A program made the position numbers and the translations under genes. From Anaerolineaceae bacterium (GTDB lineage Bacteria > Chloroflexota > Anaerolineae > Anaerolineales > Anaerolineaceae), in the NCBI GenBank assembly GCA_014860845.1, contig JACZIY010000659.1, positions 1 through 5,254 of the forward strand: 5,254 bases of DNA, read 5' to 3'. A model generated the notes under the pieces. That model ran no database searches and had not been told where the DNA came from. It was given only the letters and a program-made list of their open reading frames with translations. Of the stretch, positions 1 through 5,254 are shown one piece after another; position 1 is the first letter of the stretch, and every line of letters starts with the position of its first letter.

Positions 1-2
1 CC

Positions 3-242
3 CAGCCATTTTTTGCTGCCTGGCTTTTCCCACTTGGGTATTTAGTTTTCAAGTCGGGGTACCTTCCTAAATTTTTAGGCATCATTTTGATGGTTGAATG
101 TTTTGCCTGGCTTATGTTTCCCATTCAGTTTTTCCTTTTCCCGAACGAGGTTATAGCAATAATAGCTTCTGCGGCTGGATTTATTGGAGAGTTTTCCCTT
201 ACATTGTGGCTTTTGATTATGGGTGCAAAGGAACCTAAATAA
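3..242 (+). CDS. DUF4386-type integral membrane protein, C-terminal part (5' end outside window)
   Basis: An open frame enters from the left edge and ends at TAA 240-242, giving 79 residues. It reads as the C-terminal end of a DUF4386 membrane protein: a Trp-Leu-Phe-Pro-Leu-Gly-Tyr segment near residues 7-13, a Lys-Ser-Gly-Tyr-Leu-Pro turn (17-22), a hydrophobic helix (about 24-46), and a last helix containing GEFSLTLWLLIMG (about 62-74) followed by a short charged tail. The G-E-x-S-L-T-L-W-L-L ending is what I associate with DUF4386; members are multi-helix inner-membrane proteins of unknown function. The stop lies one base before the next ATG, so the gene is probably cotranscribed with the two small membrane genes downstream. 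No start codon is visible because the gene begins upstream. The family call is from memory of the motif and was not searched. Confidence 0.8.
   Translation, partial: QPFFAAWLFPLGYLVFKSGYLPKFLGIILMVECFAWLMFPIQFFLFPNEVIAIIASAAGFIGEFSLTLWLLIMGAKEPK
227..232 (+). promoter_or_regulatory. Ribosome binding site AAAGGA for the gene at 244
   Basis: AAAGGA lies inside the end of the upstream gene, 11 bases before ATG 244. It favours ATG 244 over the in-frame GTG at 223, which lies upstream of this motif, and over the in-frame ATG at 277, which has only a weak purine stretch before it. The spacing is slightly long. Confidence 0.5.
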
Positions 243-243
243 C

Positions 244-753
244 ATGACTACTATATATAAAAACAAAGAAAGCAAAATGGTAACCGGATCCAAAGGGATC
301 TTGAAAAAAACGTTCGTATTGGCTGTGGTTGGTGGCCTCGCTTTCTGGCTGGCTAACTTCGCAATTTCGAGAACCGCAATTGCAGCAGATTACAGGGCTG
401 TCATGTCAATTTCTTATTATCCAATGCTGTTGGAAGCTTTGTTTGGCGGTTTGATCATCGGATTCTGGGTCAGTTTTCCTTTACTGCGTTTCTTTGACAG
501 GATTCCGGTAAAGGATCCGATTTTAAAATCTGTCATCCTAAGCTCGATTGTTCTGGTCATCGTCACAATCCTGCTCGGAGGTCCCTCAAGTTTTTCCGCC
601 ACCGGTAATGTCTTGCGATACTTCATCATCGGAACAGTATTTAACGTCAGCCGCAACACAGCTCTTGGCATCGCGATAGGCTATGTTTGTAAAAGACAGT
701 ACAGGGAAATCAAATCATCTGTAGTCGCAGCAAGCCCTGCCGGGTTGGTATAA
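244..753 (+). CDS. Unrecognised small integral membrane protein, paralogue A of a tandem pair
   Basis: This 169-residue protein belongs to no family I recognise. It has a basic N-terminus ending in LKK (20-22) and about four hydrophobic segments: roughly 23-47, 58-83, 93-113 and 124-149. The first is followed by an A-I-A-A sequence (45-48) that could also be a signal-peptidase site, so a cleaved signal is an alternative to a first membrane helix. Features shared with the next gene are GG-x-AFW (30-35), Tyr50, an EAL-x-GGL block (64-70), LLR-x-F then RIP (80-88), P-x-LK (92-95) and N-x-x-R-x3-LGI-x-IGY (134-147). The C-terminal tail of about 20 residues is absent from the paralogue. I chose ATG 244 because it has a ribosome binding site and gives an N-terminus close in length to the paralogue's. 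It starts one base after the DUF4386 stop. Function unknown. Confidence 0.8.
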   Translation: MTTIYKNKESKMVTGSKGILKKTFVLAVVGGLAFWLANFAISRTAIAADYRAVMSISYYPMLLEALFGGLIIGFWVSFPLLRFFDRIPVKDPILKSVILSSIVLVIVTILLGGPSSFSATGNVLRYFIIGTVFNVSRNTALGIAIGYVCKRQYREIKSSVVAASPAGLV

Positions 754-756
754 GGA
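752..756 (+). promoter_or_regulatory. Ribosome binding site AAGGA overlapping the previous stop codon
   Basis: AAGGA overlaps the TAA stop (751-753) of paralogue A and sits 7 bases before ATG 764. This placement suggests that the two membrane genes are translated from one message. Confidence 0.6.
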
Positions 757-763
757 AAAAGCC

Positions 764-1219
764 ATGAAATCCAGGGTAACGGGTCAAACTAAAGCTCATG
801 CTTCTCGAGAATTCCTAAAGAAACTGTTTATGTTGGCGACAACGGGAGGCGCGGCTTTCTGGATCACTGACTTCATAATCGCAGTCTCACCCATCAGCGC
901 GCAGTACCAAGCCGCGTTCTCGATTTCTTCGCTCCCGATAGCCCTGGTTGAAGCGTTGGCTGGCGGACTGGTGATCGCATTATTTGTCAGTTATTTTCTG
1001 CTTCGTTCCTTTGAAAGGATCCCCGGCAAAAATCCTTTCCTTAAAGCGTTGATCCTTAGTTTTAGTTCTATGGCAATTATCGAAGTTCTGTCGGCGCTTG
1101 CAAACCCGTCTCATACCTCCATCTACCTCCTGCTCGACACAGCAATGAATGCCCCCAGGTTTCTTTCACTAGGAATTGTGATTGGCTATTTATTTGAAAA
1201 GCAAAACAGAAAGGTTTAA
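764..1219 (+). CDS. Unrecognised small integral membrane protein, paralogue B of a tandem pair
   Basis: This 151-residue membrane protein aligns with the preceding gene over nearly its whole length. It has a basic N-terminus with VTG (5-7) and LKK (18-20), GG-x-AFW (28-33), Tyr48, an EAL-x-GGL block (63-69), LLR-x-F then RIP (79-87), P-x-LK (91-94) and N-x-x-R-x3-LGI-x-IGY (129-142). Four hydrophobic stretches fall near 21-44, 56-83, 92-112 and 118-144. As in its paralogue, the first stretch ends in a possible signal-peptidase context (ISA before Gln47). The third segment carries Glu107, and the loop after it (113-119) is polar. The gene starts 10 bases after the previous stop with AAGGA at 752-756, and its own stop is two bases before the dehydrogenase start, so cotranscription is very likely. 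No catalytic motif is visible and I cannot name a function. Confidence 0.8.
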   Translation: MKSRVTGQTKAHASREFLKKLFMLATTGGAAFWITDFIIAVSPISAQYQAAFSISSLPIALVEALAGGLVIALFVSYFLLRSFERIPGKNPFLKALILSFSSMAIIEVLSALANPSHTSIYLLLDTAMNAPRFLSLGIVIGYLFEKQNRKV

Positions 1220-1221
1220 AT

Positions 1222-2199
1222 ATGAAAGCAATCATCTGCCCCAGGTACGGTTCACCGGATGTTCTTCAACTCCGTGAGGTGGAGAAACCTTCTCAGCGAA
1301 AGGATGAGGTGTTGATAAAAATTCATGCCACCTCTCTCAATTCCCGAGATGTCCGAATAATGCGGGCAAATCCAATTATTATGCGGCTCATGCCCGGAGG
1401 TTTTTTCCGGCCAAAAATCAATATCCTTGGAGCCGATTTTGCCGGGTGCATTGAGACGGTTGGCCAGAATGTCAGGCAGTTTATGCCGGGTGATGAGGTT
1501 TACGGGTATATGCCCAGTGCAACCAGATGCGGCACCCTGGCGGAGTTCGTGAGCGCGGGTGAGACTCTGATCGCCCAGAAACCTGCCAACCTGACGTTCG
1601 AACAAGCAGCTGCCGTCCCATTGGCGGCGGTGACCGCCTTGCAGGGGCTGCGAGACAAGGGGAACATACAACCCGGACAGAATGTGCTTATTTATGGCGC
1701 TTCGGGAGGGGTTGGAAACTTTGCATTGCAGATCGCCAAAGCCTTTGGAGCCGAAGTCACCGCGGTATGCAGCACGCGGAATCTGGAAATGGCGCGTTCC
1801 CTTGGGGCAGACCATGTCATCGATTATAAGAAGGAAGATTTTACAAAAAGCGAAATGCAATACGATCTGATCCTGGCTGTAAACGGTTTCCATCCTATTG
1901 AGGATTACCTTCGTGCATTAAAACCAAGTGGATCCTATGTTGTTGCCGGGGGTTCCATGCGTCAACTCATCCAGGCGGGAAGCATGGCGAAACGCAACCC
2001 GATGCCAGGAACACAAAAAATCAGTATTCTTTCCCTGGAACAAAACAATAATGATCTGATCCTAATCAAAGAATTACTCGAAGCAGGAGATATCAAACCG
2101 GTGATTGATGGATGTTACTCGCTCGAAAAAACCCCCGAGGCATTCCGATATTTTGAAAATGAACACCCGAAAGGGAAGGTCGTCATTAAAGTCTGTTAA
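1222..2199 (+). CDS. Zinc-free medium-chain dehydrogenase/reductase (quinone oxidoreductase-like), MDR1
   Basis: This 325-residue protein of the medium-chain dehydrogenase/reductase superfamily is a probable cytosolic NAD(P)H-dependent oxidoreductase of the quinone/enone reductase branch. The N-terminal GroES-like domain contains YGSP (9-12), HATSLNSRD (35-43), GADFAG (70-75) and PGDEVYG (89-95). The Rossmann domain carries the nucleotide-binding loop GASGGVG (159-165), then CSTRN (183-187), whose Arg186 could contact the NADP 2'-phosphate, and a VIDY segment (199-202). The catalytic-zinc Cys/His positions of alcohol dehydrogenases and the four-cysteine structural-zinc lobe are absent. The C-terminus has the usual E-x-G-D-I-K-P-V-I-D and KGKVVIK elements (287-323), so the protein is full length. 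AAGG at 1211-1214 is 7 bases before the ATG, and the previous stop is two bases upstream. The substrate cannot be read from the sequence. A related gene lies at 2966. Confidence 0.92.
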   Translation: MKAIICPRYGSPDVLQLREVEKPSQRKDEVLIKIHATSLNSRDVRIMRANPIIMRLMPGGFFRPKINILGADFAGCIETVGQNVRQFMPGDEVYGYMPSATRCGTLAEFVSAGETLIAQKPANLTFEQAAAVPLAAVTALQGLRDKGNIQPGQNVLIYGASGGVGNFALQIAKAFGAEVTAVCSTRNLEMARSLGADHVIDYKKEDFTKSEMQYDLILAVNGFHPIEDYLRALKPSGSYVVAGGSMRQLIQAGSMAKRNPMPGTQKISILSLEQNNNDLILIKELLEAGDIKPVIDGCYSLEKTPEAFRYFENEHPKGKVVIKVC

Positions 2200-2214
2200 T
2201 CGGTTTTTTTACCG

Positions 2215-2221
2215 AAGGAGG
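2215..2221 (+). promoter_or_regulatory. Strong Shine-Dalgarno AAGGAGG before the DUF3795 gene
   Basis: AAGGAGG is the strongest ribosome binding site in the window. It sits unusually close to its ATG, with 4 bases between, in the 26-base gap after MDR1. Confidence 0.7.
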
Positions 2222-2225
2222 AAAC

Positions 2226-2654
2226 ATGGAATACGTTCTTAATGGTTATTGTGGTGTTTATTGCGGTGCATGCCCGGTTATATTAGCGACCAGAGCTGGA
2301 AATCTGGAGAATGATCAGCAATGCTATGGATGCAAAAGTGAGAAACCTACCGGGTTTTGCGAAACCTGCAGGATCAAAGTTTGCGCCATAAGCAAGGGAT
2401 TCGATTTCTGTATCGAATGTGGCAAATTAACGACCTGTGACCTTATGGATAAATTCATCGCAGATCAGCAATATCCTTATGGGCAATGTGTGTTGAAAAA
2501 CTTGAAGGAGATCCAAACCACAGGTCTCGTAAATTGGCTGGAAATGCAGGATAAACGCTGGCGATGCGGGCATTGCGGTGAACCCCATTCCTGGTATCAG
2601 GAAACCTGCTCGAAATGCGGTTTTGCTGTCAATAATTACCTGGCAGACCTGTAA
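2226..2654 (+). CDS. DUF3795-type cysteine-rich protein with C-terminal zinc-ribbon-like motif
   Basis: This 142-residue soluble protein has 16 cysteines. The N-terminal NGYCGVYCGACP (6-17, Cys9/13/16) is the hallmark I associate with DUF3795. It is followed by Cys33-x2-Cys36, Cys45-x2-Cys48, Cys53, Cys62-x2-Cys65, Cys71 and Cys88. The last 30 residues hold a separate C-x2-C-x10-C-x2-C motif (Cys114, 117, 128, 131) flanked by Trp112 and Tyr124, which looks like a zinc ribbon. DUF3795 has no firmly known function; the cysteine pairs suggest bound zinc or iron-sulfur clusters. There is no signal peptide or membrane helix. The gene follows MDR1 by 26 bases with a strong ribosome binding site, so it is probably in the same transcript. 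It could be a metal-binding accessory to the neighbouring reductases, which is inference from position only. Confidence 0.88.
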   Translation: MEYVLNGYCGVYCGACPVILATRAGNLENDQQCYGCKSEKPTGFCETCRIKVCAISKGFDFCIECGKLTTCDLMDKFIADQQYPYGQCVLKNLKEIQTTGLVNWLEMQDKRWRCGHCGEPHSWYQETCSKCGFAVNNYLADL

Positions 2655-2721
2655 CTTAATGCCAAAATCACGAGATTCCAAAGCAAATGAGATATTCGAT
2701 TCGATTTAAGATCAGAAAGAA

Positions 2722-2917
2722 GTGAAAGGTAAGAGAAAAAATAAATGATCGAGCGAAAACCGCATTAATTTTAGGAATGACCACAATATTTATGTTGAGC
2801 CCAATGGCAATGAGCTTTTTTTGGCAGCCAATCCCCCTTTTCCAAAATCTCGGCTTCGAGAAGGAATCTATAGCGCATCCCTTAGCGTGGATACTCGCCT
2901 CAACCCAGATCGGCTGA
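2722..2917 (+). pseudogene. Possible decayed membrane-protein gene fragment
   Basis: From 2726 to the TGA at 2915-2917 one frame stays open for 63 codons. It reads like the start of a membrane protein: a basic, Lys/Arg-rich beginning, a hydrophobic segment (2762-2824), a short polar loop containing GFEKES (2849-2866), and a second hydrophobic segment starting HPLAWILA (2873-2896). No good start lies in this frame: ATG 2777 has no properly spaced ribosome binding site and would cut into the first helix. A GTG at 2722 in another frame joins it if one A is removed from the six-A run at 2736-2741. After the TGA, the same frame continues with a hydrophobic stretch (2918-2947) into the MDR2 frame. 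Both breaks fit a degraded gene. I cannot name the family; a DUF4386-like N-terminus is a weak possibility. Chance coding is not excluded. Confidence 0.35.
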
Positions 2918-2951
2918 AGCATAGAAATACTAATGATACCTATATACAAAA

Positions 2952-2956
2952 AAGGA
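2952..2956 (+). promoter_or_regulatory. Ribosome binding site AAGGA that sets the MDR2 start
   Basis: AAGGA sits 9 bases before ATG 2966. The in-frame ATG at 2933 lies upstream of this motif and ATG 2957 directly abuts it, so 2966 is the supported start. That start also gives an MKAI N-terminus matching MDR1. Confidence 0.65.
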
Positions 2957-2965
2957 ATGTACAAA

Positions 2966-4027
2966 ATGAAAGCAATTGTAAACACAGAATATGGTTCGCC
3001 CAATGTTTTTCATCTGACAGAAATTGAAAAACCTGTTCCAATGGACAATGAGATTTTAATCAGAGTCCATGCGACATCGGTAAATTTCGGGGATATGATG
3101 GCACGAAATTACAAGGCGATCTCTCCGCGCCAATTTAATATGCCTTTTCTCATCTGGCTTATCGCAAAAATATCCTTTGGTCTCAACCAACCAAAGATAA
3201 CGATCCTTGGGAATGAGTTTGCTGGAGAAATTGAAGCCGTTGGCAGTGAAGTAAAAAGATTCTTGCCAGGTGACCAGGTTTTTGGATATTCCGGGGAAAG
3301 AATGGGTGCGTATGCCGAATACCTCTGTATGCCTGAAAATGGAATGCTGGCAATAAAACCGACCAATATGACCTTTGAGGAAGCTGCTGGTATTCCTTAT
3401 GGAGCCCTCATGGCTTTATCTTTGCTCAGAAGGGCAAATATAAAACCGGGACAAAAAGTCCTCATCAATGGCGCTTCTGGAGGAATAGGATCAGCGGCTG
3501 TTCAGATTGCCAGGTCTTTGGGGGCAGAAGTGACTGGAGTTTGCAGCACCTCGAAAGTGGAATTTGTAAAATCCCTGGGTGTGGCCAGGGTTATTGATTA
3601 CACCAAAGATGATTTCACCCAAAACGGGGAGACCTATGATCTGATTTTTGACATACTGGGCAGGAGTTCAGTTTCACGATGTAAAAGTTCGCTCAAGCCA
3701 AAAGGGATCCACCTCTTTGCCAGTTTCAAGATGAAACAACTTTTCCAAATGCTATTGACTTCAAGGTCGGGCGGCAAGAAAGTGATCTGTGCGCTTGGAC
3801 CGGGAAATGTTGATGATTTAATTTCCATCAAAGAGTTGATCGAGGCTGGGAATATCAAACCTTTTATCGATCGATGTTATCCGATGGAGCATACCGCCGA
3901 GGCTCACAGCTATGTCGAGCAGGGGCATAAAAAGGGGAATGTGGTCATAATGGTAAACCCTTTGCATCATCATTCACCTGAGATTTTCTCGTTGAAACAA
4001 CACCCAGTAAAAGGTACTGAAAAATGA
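2966..4027 (+). CDS. Zinc-free medium-chain dehydrogenase/reductase (NAD(P)H oxidoreductase), MDR2
   Basis: This 353-residue paralogue of the gene at 1222 is a probable cytosolic NAD(P)H-dependent oxidoreductase. The GroES-like domain has YGSP (9-12), HATSVNFGD (35-43), FGLNQPKITILGNEFAG (71-87) and PGDQVFG (101-107). The nucleotide-binding loop is GASGGIG (169-175), followed by CSTSK (193-197), with Lys197 a candidate NADP-phosphate contact, and VIDY (209-212). Zinc-ligand cysteines are missing. Compared with MDR1 it has about 12 extra residues before the LG-x-x-FAG motif and about 23 after the KGNVVIMV ending. That tail includes three consecutive histidines (334-336). In the first 43 positions 23 residues are identical to MDR1. 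Its TGA overlaps the ATG of the DUF4405 gene by four bases (ATGA), which indicates translational coupling. Codons look more AT-rich than in MDR1, which argues against a recent duplication. The substrate is unknown. Confidence 0.92.
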   Translation: MKAIVNTEYGSPNVFHLTEIEKPVPMDNEILIRVHATSVNFGDMMARNYKAISPRQFNMPFLIWLIAKISFGLNQPKITILGNEFAGEIEAVGSEVKRFLPGDQVFGYSGERMGAYAEYLCMPENGMLAIKPTNMTFEEAAGIPYGALMALSLLRRANIKPGQKVLINGASGGIGSAAVQIARSLGAEVTGVCSTSKVEFVKSLGVARVIDYTKDDFTQNGETYDLIFDILGRSSVSRCKSSLKPKGIHLFASFKMKQLFQMLLTSRSGGKKVICALGPGNVDDLISIKELIEAGNIKPFIDRCYPMEHTAEAHSYVEQGHKKGNVVIMVNPLHHHSPEIFSLKQHPVKGTEK

Positions 4028-4566
4028 GTAAAACTGAAAAAAACTTCTGGCTCGATATGACCATCTTTATGGCGCTTCTGATAACAACCCTGACAGGCGT
4101 TTTGTTGTGGCTAGTTATCCCTCATACTATGGATATTTTCTATTTAGGATTTTCCCGAAGCATGTGGGTAGCTGCCCATATTTGTTTTGGGATGGTGGGT
4201 CTTGCTGGTATCGTTTTACACATTGTCTGGCACTGGGGTTGGCTCAAAGCCTTGCGAGGACGACCTCTTGCGGGGATGCAGAAAAAGCTGCGCGCCAATC
4301 GTATTGTCGATCGGATCATGTGGTTTGCCTTTATTGCTACCTACGTGTCTGGCGCAATAGCATGGGGGCTCAACTTTGGGGATGACATTTATGTTGTAAG
4401 TGTTCCTGACCGCTTGCATGTAGTGTTTGGAGTCATGTGGACAATCCTTGCGATTTTGCATCTTGTATTGCACTGGAAATGGATAAAATCCACTTCCGAG
4501 CGTTACATCCATGTAAATTTAAGAGAGCTGACGATTTTCAAGAGTAAGAATCTATCGGCAAGGTGA
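4024..4566 (+). CDS. DUF4405-type four-helix membrane protein, cytochrome b561-like
   Basis: This 180-residue membrane protein has four predicted helices, at about 10-32, 48-71, 95-116 and 132-153. It is built as two similar halves. Each half has an Asp at its start (Asp11/Asp96), a helix with a central Gly and a Trp (Gly25, Trp29/Gly110, Trp114), then a helix with H-x13-H-x3-H-W-x-W (His52/66/70 and His132/146/150). DUF4405 proteins are small bacterial membrane proteins resembling haem-b electron carriers. The repeated histidines could bind haem, but binding is inferred. The link between halves (74-94) is strongly basic and likely cytoplasmic, and the tail (155-180) is polar. The gene starts inside the MDR2 stop (4-base overlap) and ends 16 bases before the FMN-reductase-like gene, so the three are probably one unit. 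It may pass electrons between soluble reductases and the membrane quinone pool. Confidence 0.85.
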   Translation: MSKTEKNFWLDMTIFMALLITTLTGVLLWLVIPHTMDIFYLGFSRSMWVAAHICFGMVGLAGIVLHIVWHWGWLKALRGRPLAGMQKKLRANRIVDRIMWFAFIATYVSGAIAWGLNFGDDIYVVSVPDRLHVVFGVMWTILAILHLVLHWKWIKSTSERYIHVNLRELTIFKSKNLSAR

Positions 4567-4568
4567 AT

Positions 4569-4573
4569 AAGGA
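4569..4573 (+). promoter_or_regulatory. Ribosome binding site AAGGA for the FMN-reductase-like gene
   Basis: AAGGA lies just after the DUF4405 stop codon and 9 bases before ATG 4583. This supports the start and translation from the same message. Confidence 0.6.
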
Positions 4574-4582
4574 ATTTCGCAA

Positions 4583-5254
4583 ATGAAAATTATTGTATTA
4601 AACGGAAGCCCAAAAGGCGAAGACAGCATTACCCTACAGTACGTCGCATACATTAGAAAACATTACCCTCAACACGATTTCAGAATTTTCCATGTATCCC
4701 AACGTATCAAAAAGATGGAGTGTGATCTAGAAGCCTTTCAGGAAGTCATAAATGAGGTTCGATCAGCTGATGGAGTTTTGTGGTCTTTCGGGCTTTGGGT
4801 TCTTTGTGTCCCAGCTCAATATATGCGCTTCATCGAACTGATTTCTGAGAGAGGATTGGTAGATGCTTTCGAGAACAAATATGCTGCTGTAATGACCACT
4901 TCCATCCATTTCTACGACCATACCGCCCACAATTACATGCGAGCTGTTTGTGAAGACCTAAAAATGAAATTCGTTGATGCCATCTCTTTGGATATCATTG
5001 ACATGATGAAAGCGGAGAGAAGACGGGAGATAACAATTTTCGCTGAGGGTTTCTTCAAGGCTATCCGAGAGCAAGCTGTAACCTCAAGGCTTTTCGACCC
5101 ACTAACATTCAGTGACTTTGTGTACCAGCCGGATGAGCCGAAAACGAGGGTTGATCCAGGAACTAAAAAGGTTTTAATCTTGACCGATGCGAACGACATC
5201 AACACCAATTTGGGTAAGATGATAGCGCAATTCAAAAAGATTTTTGCAGGTGAG
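4583..5254 (+). CDS. NAD(P)H-dependent FMN reductase-like flavoprotein, probably two-domain (3' end outside window)
   Basis: The frame is open for 224 codons and runs off the right edge. The N-terminus MKIIVLNGSPKG (1-12) is the first strand and FMN-phosphate loop of the flavodoxin-like NADPH-dependent FMN reductase fold. An SADGVLWSFGLWV segment (61-73) is the third strand with its flavin-contacting loop. TTSIHFYDHTAHNYM (105-119) is a further conserved loop. After about residue 165 a linker leads to a fresh strand, KKVLILTDA (195-203), followed by a T-N-L-G-K helix (208-212). This looks like the start of a second flavodoxin-like domain, as in the longer family members I recall, which carry a cysteine-rich FMN-reductase domain there. 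In this type the reaction is electron transfer from NAD(P)H via FMN. The gene follows DUF4405 by 16 bases. Total length and the second domain cannot be seen. Confidence 0.88.
   Translation, partial: MKIIVLNGSPKGEDSITLQYVAYIRKHYPQHDFRIFHVSQRIKKMECDLEAFQEVINEVRSADGVLWSFGLWVLCVPAQYMRFIELISERGLVDAFENKYAAVMTTSIHFYDHTAHNYMRAVCEDLKMKFVDAISLDIIDMMKAERRREITIFAEGFFKAIREQAVTSRLFDPLTFSDFVYQPDEPKTRVDPGTKKVLILTDANDINTNLGKMIAQFKKIFAGE

Larger units (their letters stand above)
2655..2965. other. Intergenic region of about 310 bases without an intact gene
   Basis: This is the only sizeable gap in the cluster and looks AT-rich by eye at its left end. It contains a possible decayed membrane-protein frame (2722-2917, listed separately), a short 5-bp hairpin (2848-2861) without a T tract, and the ribosome binding site of MDR2 at its right end. 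I found no convincing -35/-10 pair and no intrinsic terminator. A promoter for the downstream genes would most naturally lie here, but it cannot be pointed out from the sequence alone. Confidence 0.6.

Noticed and set aside
223..243. Upstream GTG start for membrane paralogue A
   Set aside because: It lies ahead of the AAAGGA ribosome binding site and deep inside the DUF4386 gene; ATG 244 fits the site and the paralogue's N-terminus better.
1252..1893. Long antisense open frame of 213 codons opposite MDR1
   Set aside because: It lies entirely inside a clear MDR gene, has no recognisable domain and no good ribosome binding site, so it is a shadow of coding bias on the other strand.
2201..2214. 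CGGT-T6-ACCG inverted repeat after MDR1
   Set aside because: The stem is only four base pairs and the T run is in the loop and not after the stem, so it does not look like an intrinsic terminator.
2848..2861. TCTCG/CGAGA hairpin with a GCTT loop
   Set aside because: A five-base-pair stem with no following T tract is expected by chance and lies within the possible decayed frame.
2933..2965. Upstream ATG start for MDR2
   Set aside because: It adds 11 residues before the conserved MKAI start and lies upstream of the AAGGA motif at 2952-2956; the extra residues seem to belong to the decayed frame.
2668..3003. Antisense hydrophobic open frame of 111 codons in the gap before MDR2
   Set aside because: It overlaps the start of MDR2 on the opposite strand and has no recognisable family. 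Its hydrophobicity may mirror the AT-rich composition and the sense frame.
2821..3027. Sense-strand open frame of 68 codons overlapping the MDR2 start
   Set aside because: It is polar and low in complexity, ends inside MDR2 in another frame, and has no ribosome binding site or domain.

Overview
The window is a tightly packed, single-direction bacterial gene cluster: all eight supported genes read on the + strand. Most start codons carry purine-rich AAGGA/GGAGG-type ribosome binding sites. Base composition is moderate, and the first ~240 bases and the stretch around 2655-2965 look more AT-rich by eye. Cysteine-rich DUF3795, b561-like DUF4405 and a two-domain flavodoxin-fold oxidoreductase together suggest an anaerobic or facultative bacterium. 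Chloroflexota (Anaerolineae-like) would be my first guess, but that is an impression from gene content and not something the sequence proves.

Layout: (1) 3-242, the 3' end of a DUF4386-type membrane protein that begins upstream of the window. (2) 244-753 and 764-1219, two tandem paralogous small membrane proteins that I do not recognise. (3) 1222-2199, a zinc-free medium-chain dehydrogenase/reductase (MDR1). (4) 2226-2654, a 16-cysteine DUF3795 protein with a C-terminal zinc-ribbon-like motif. (5) 2655-2965, about 310 bases without an intact gene, holding a hydrophobic open frame that looks like a decayed membrane-protein gene. (6) 2966-4027, a second MDR (MDR2), paralogous to the first. (7) 4024-4566, a DUF4405 four-helix membrane protein overlapping MDR2 by 4 bases, with internally duplicated histidine motifs. 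(8) 4583 to the window end, an NAD(P)H-dependent FMN-reductase-like protein that is cut by the window edge.

Gene spacing (1, 10, 2, 26, then -4 and 16 bases) suggests two transcription blocks separated by the 2655-2965 gap, or one long operon. The intact genes pair soluble NAD(P)H- and flavin-dependent reductases with small membrane proteins, one of them a possible haem-binding electron carrier. A shared role in detoxifying or reducing quinones, aldehydes or xenobiotics is plausible, but it is inferred from family membership only. The points most worth a second look are the tandem unrecognised membrane paralogues, the decayed frame that runs up to MDR2, and the duplicated H-x13-H-x3-H-W-x-W motif of the DUF4405 protein. 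I saw no RNA gene, CRISPR array, insertion sequence or convincing intrinsic terminator.
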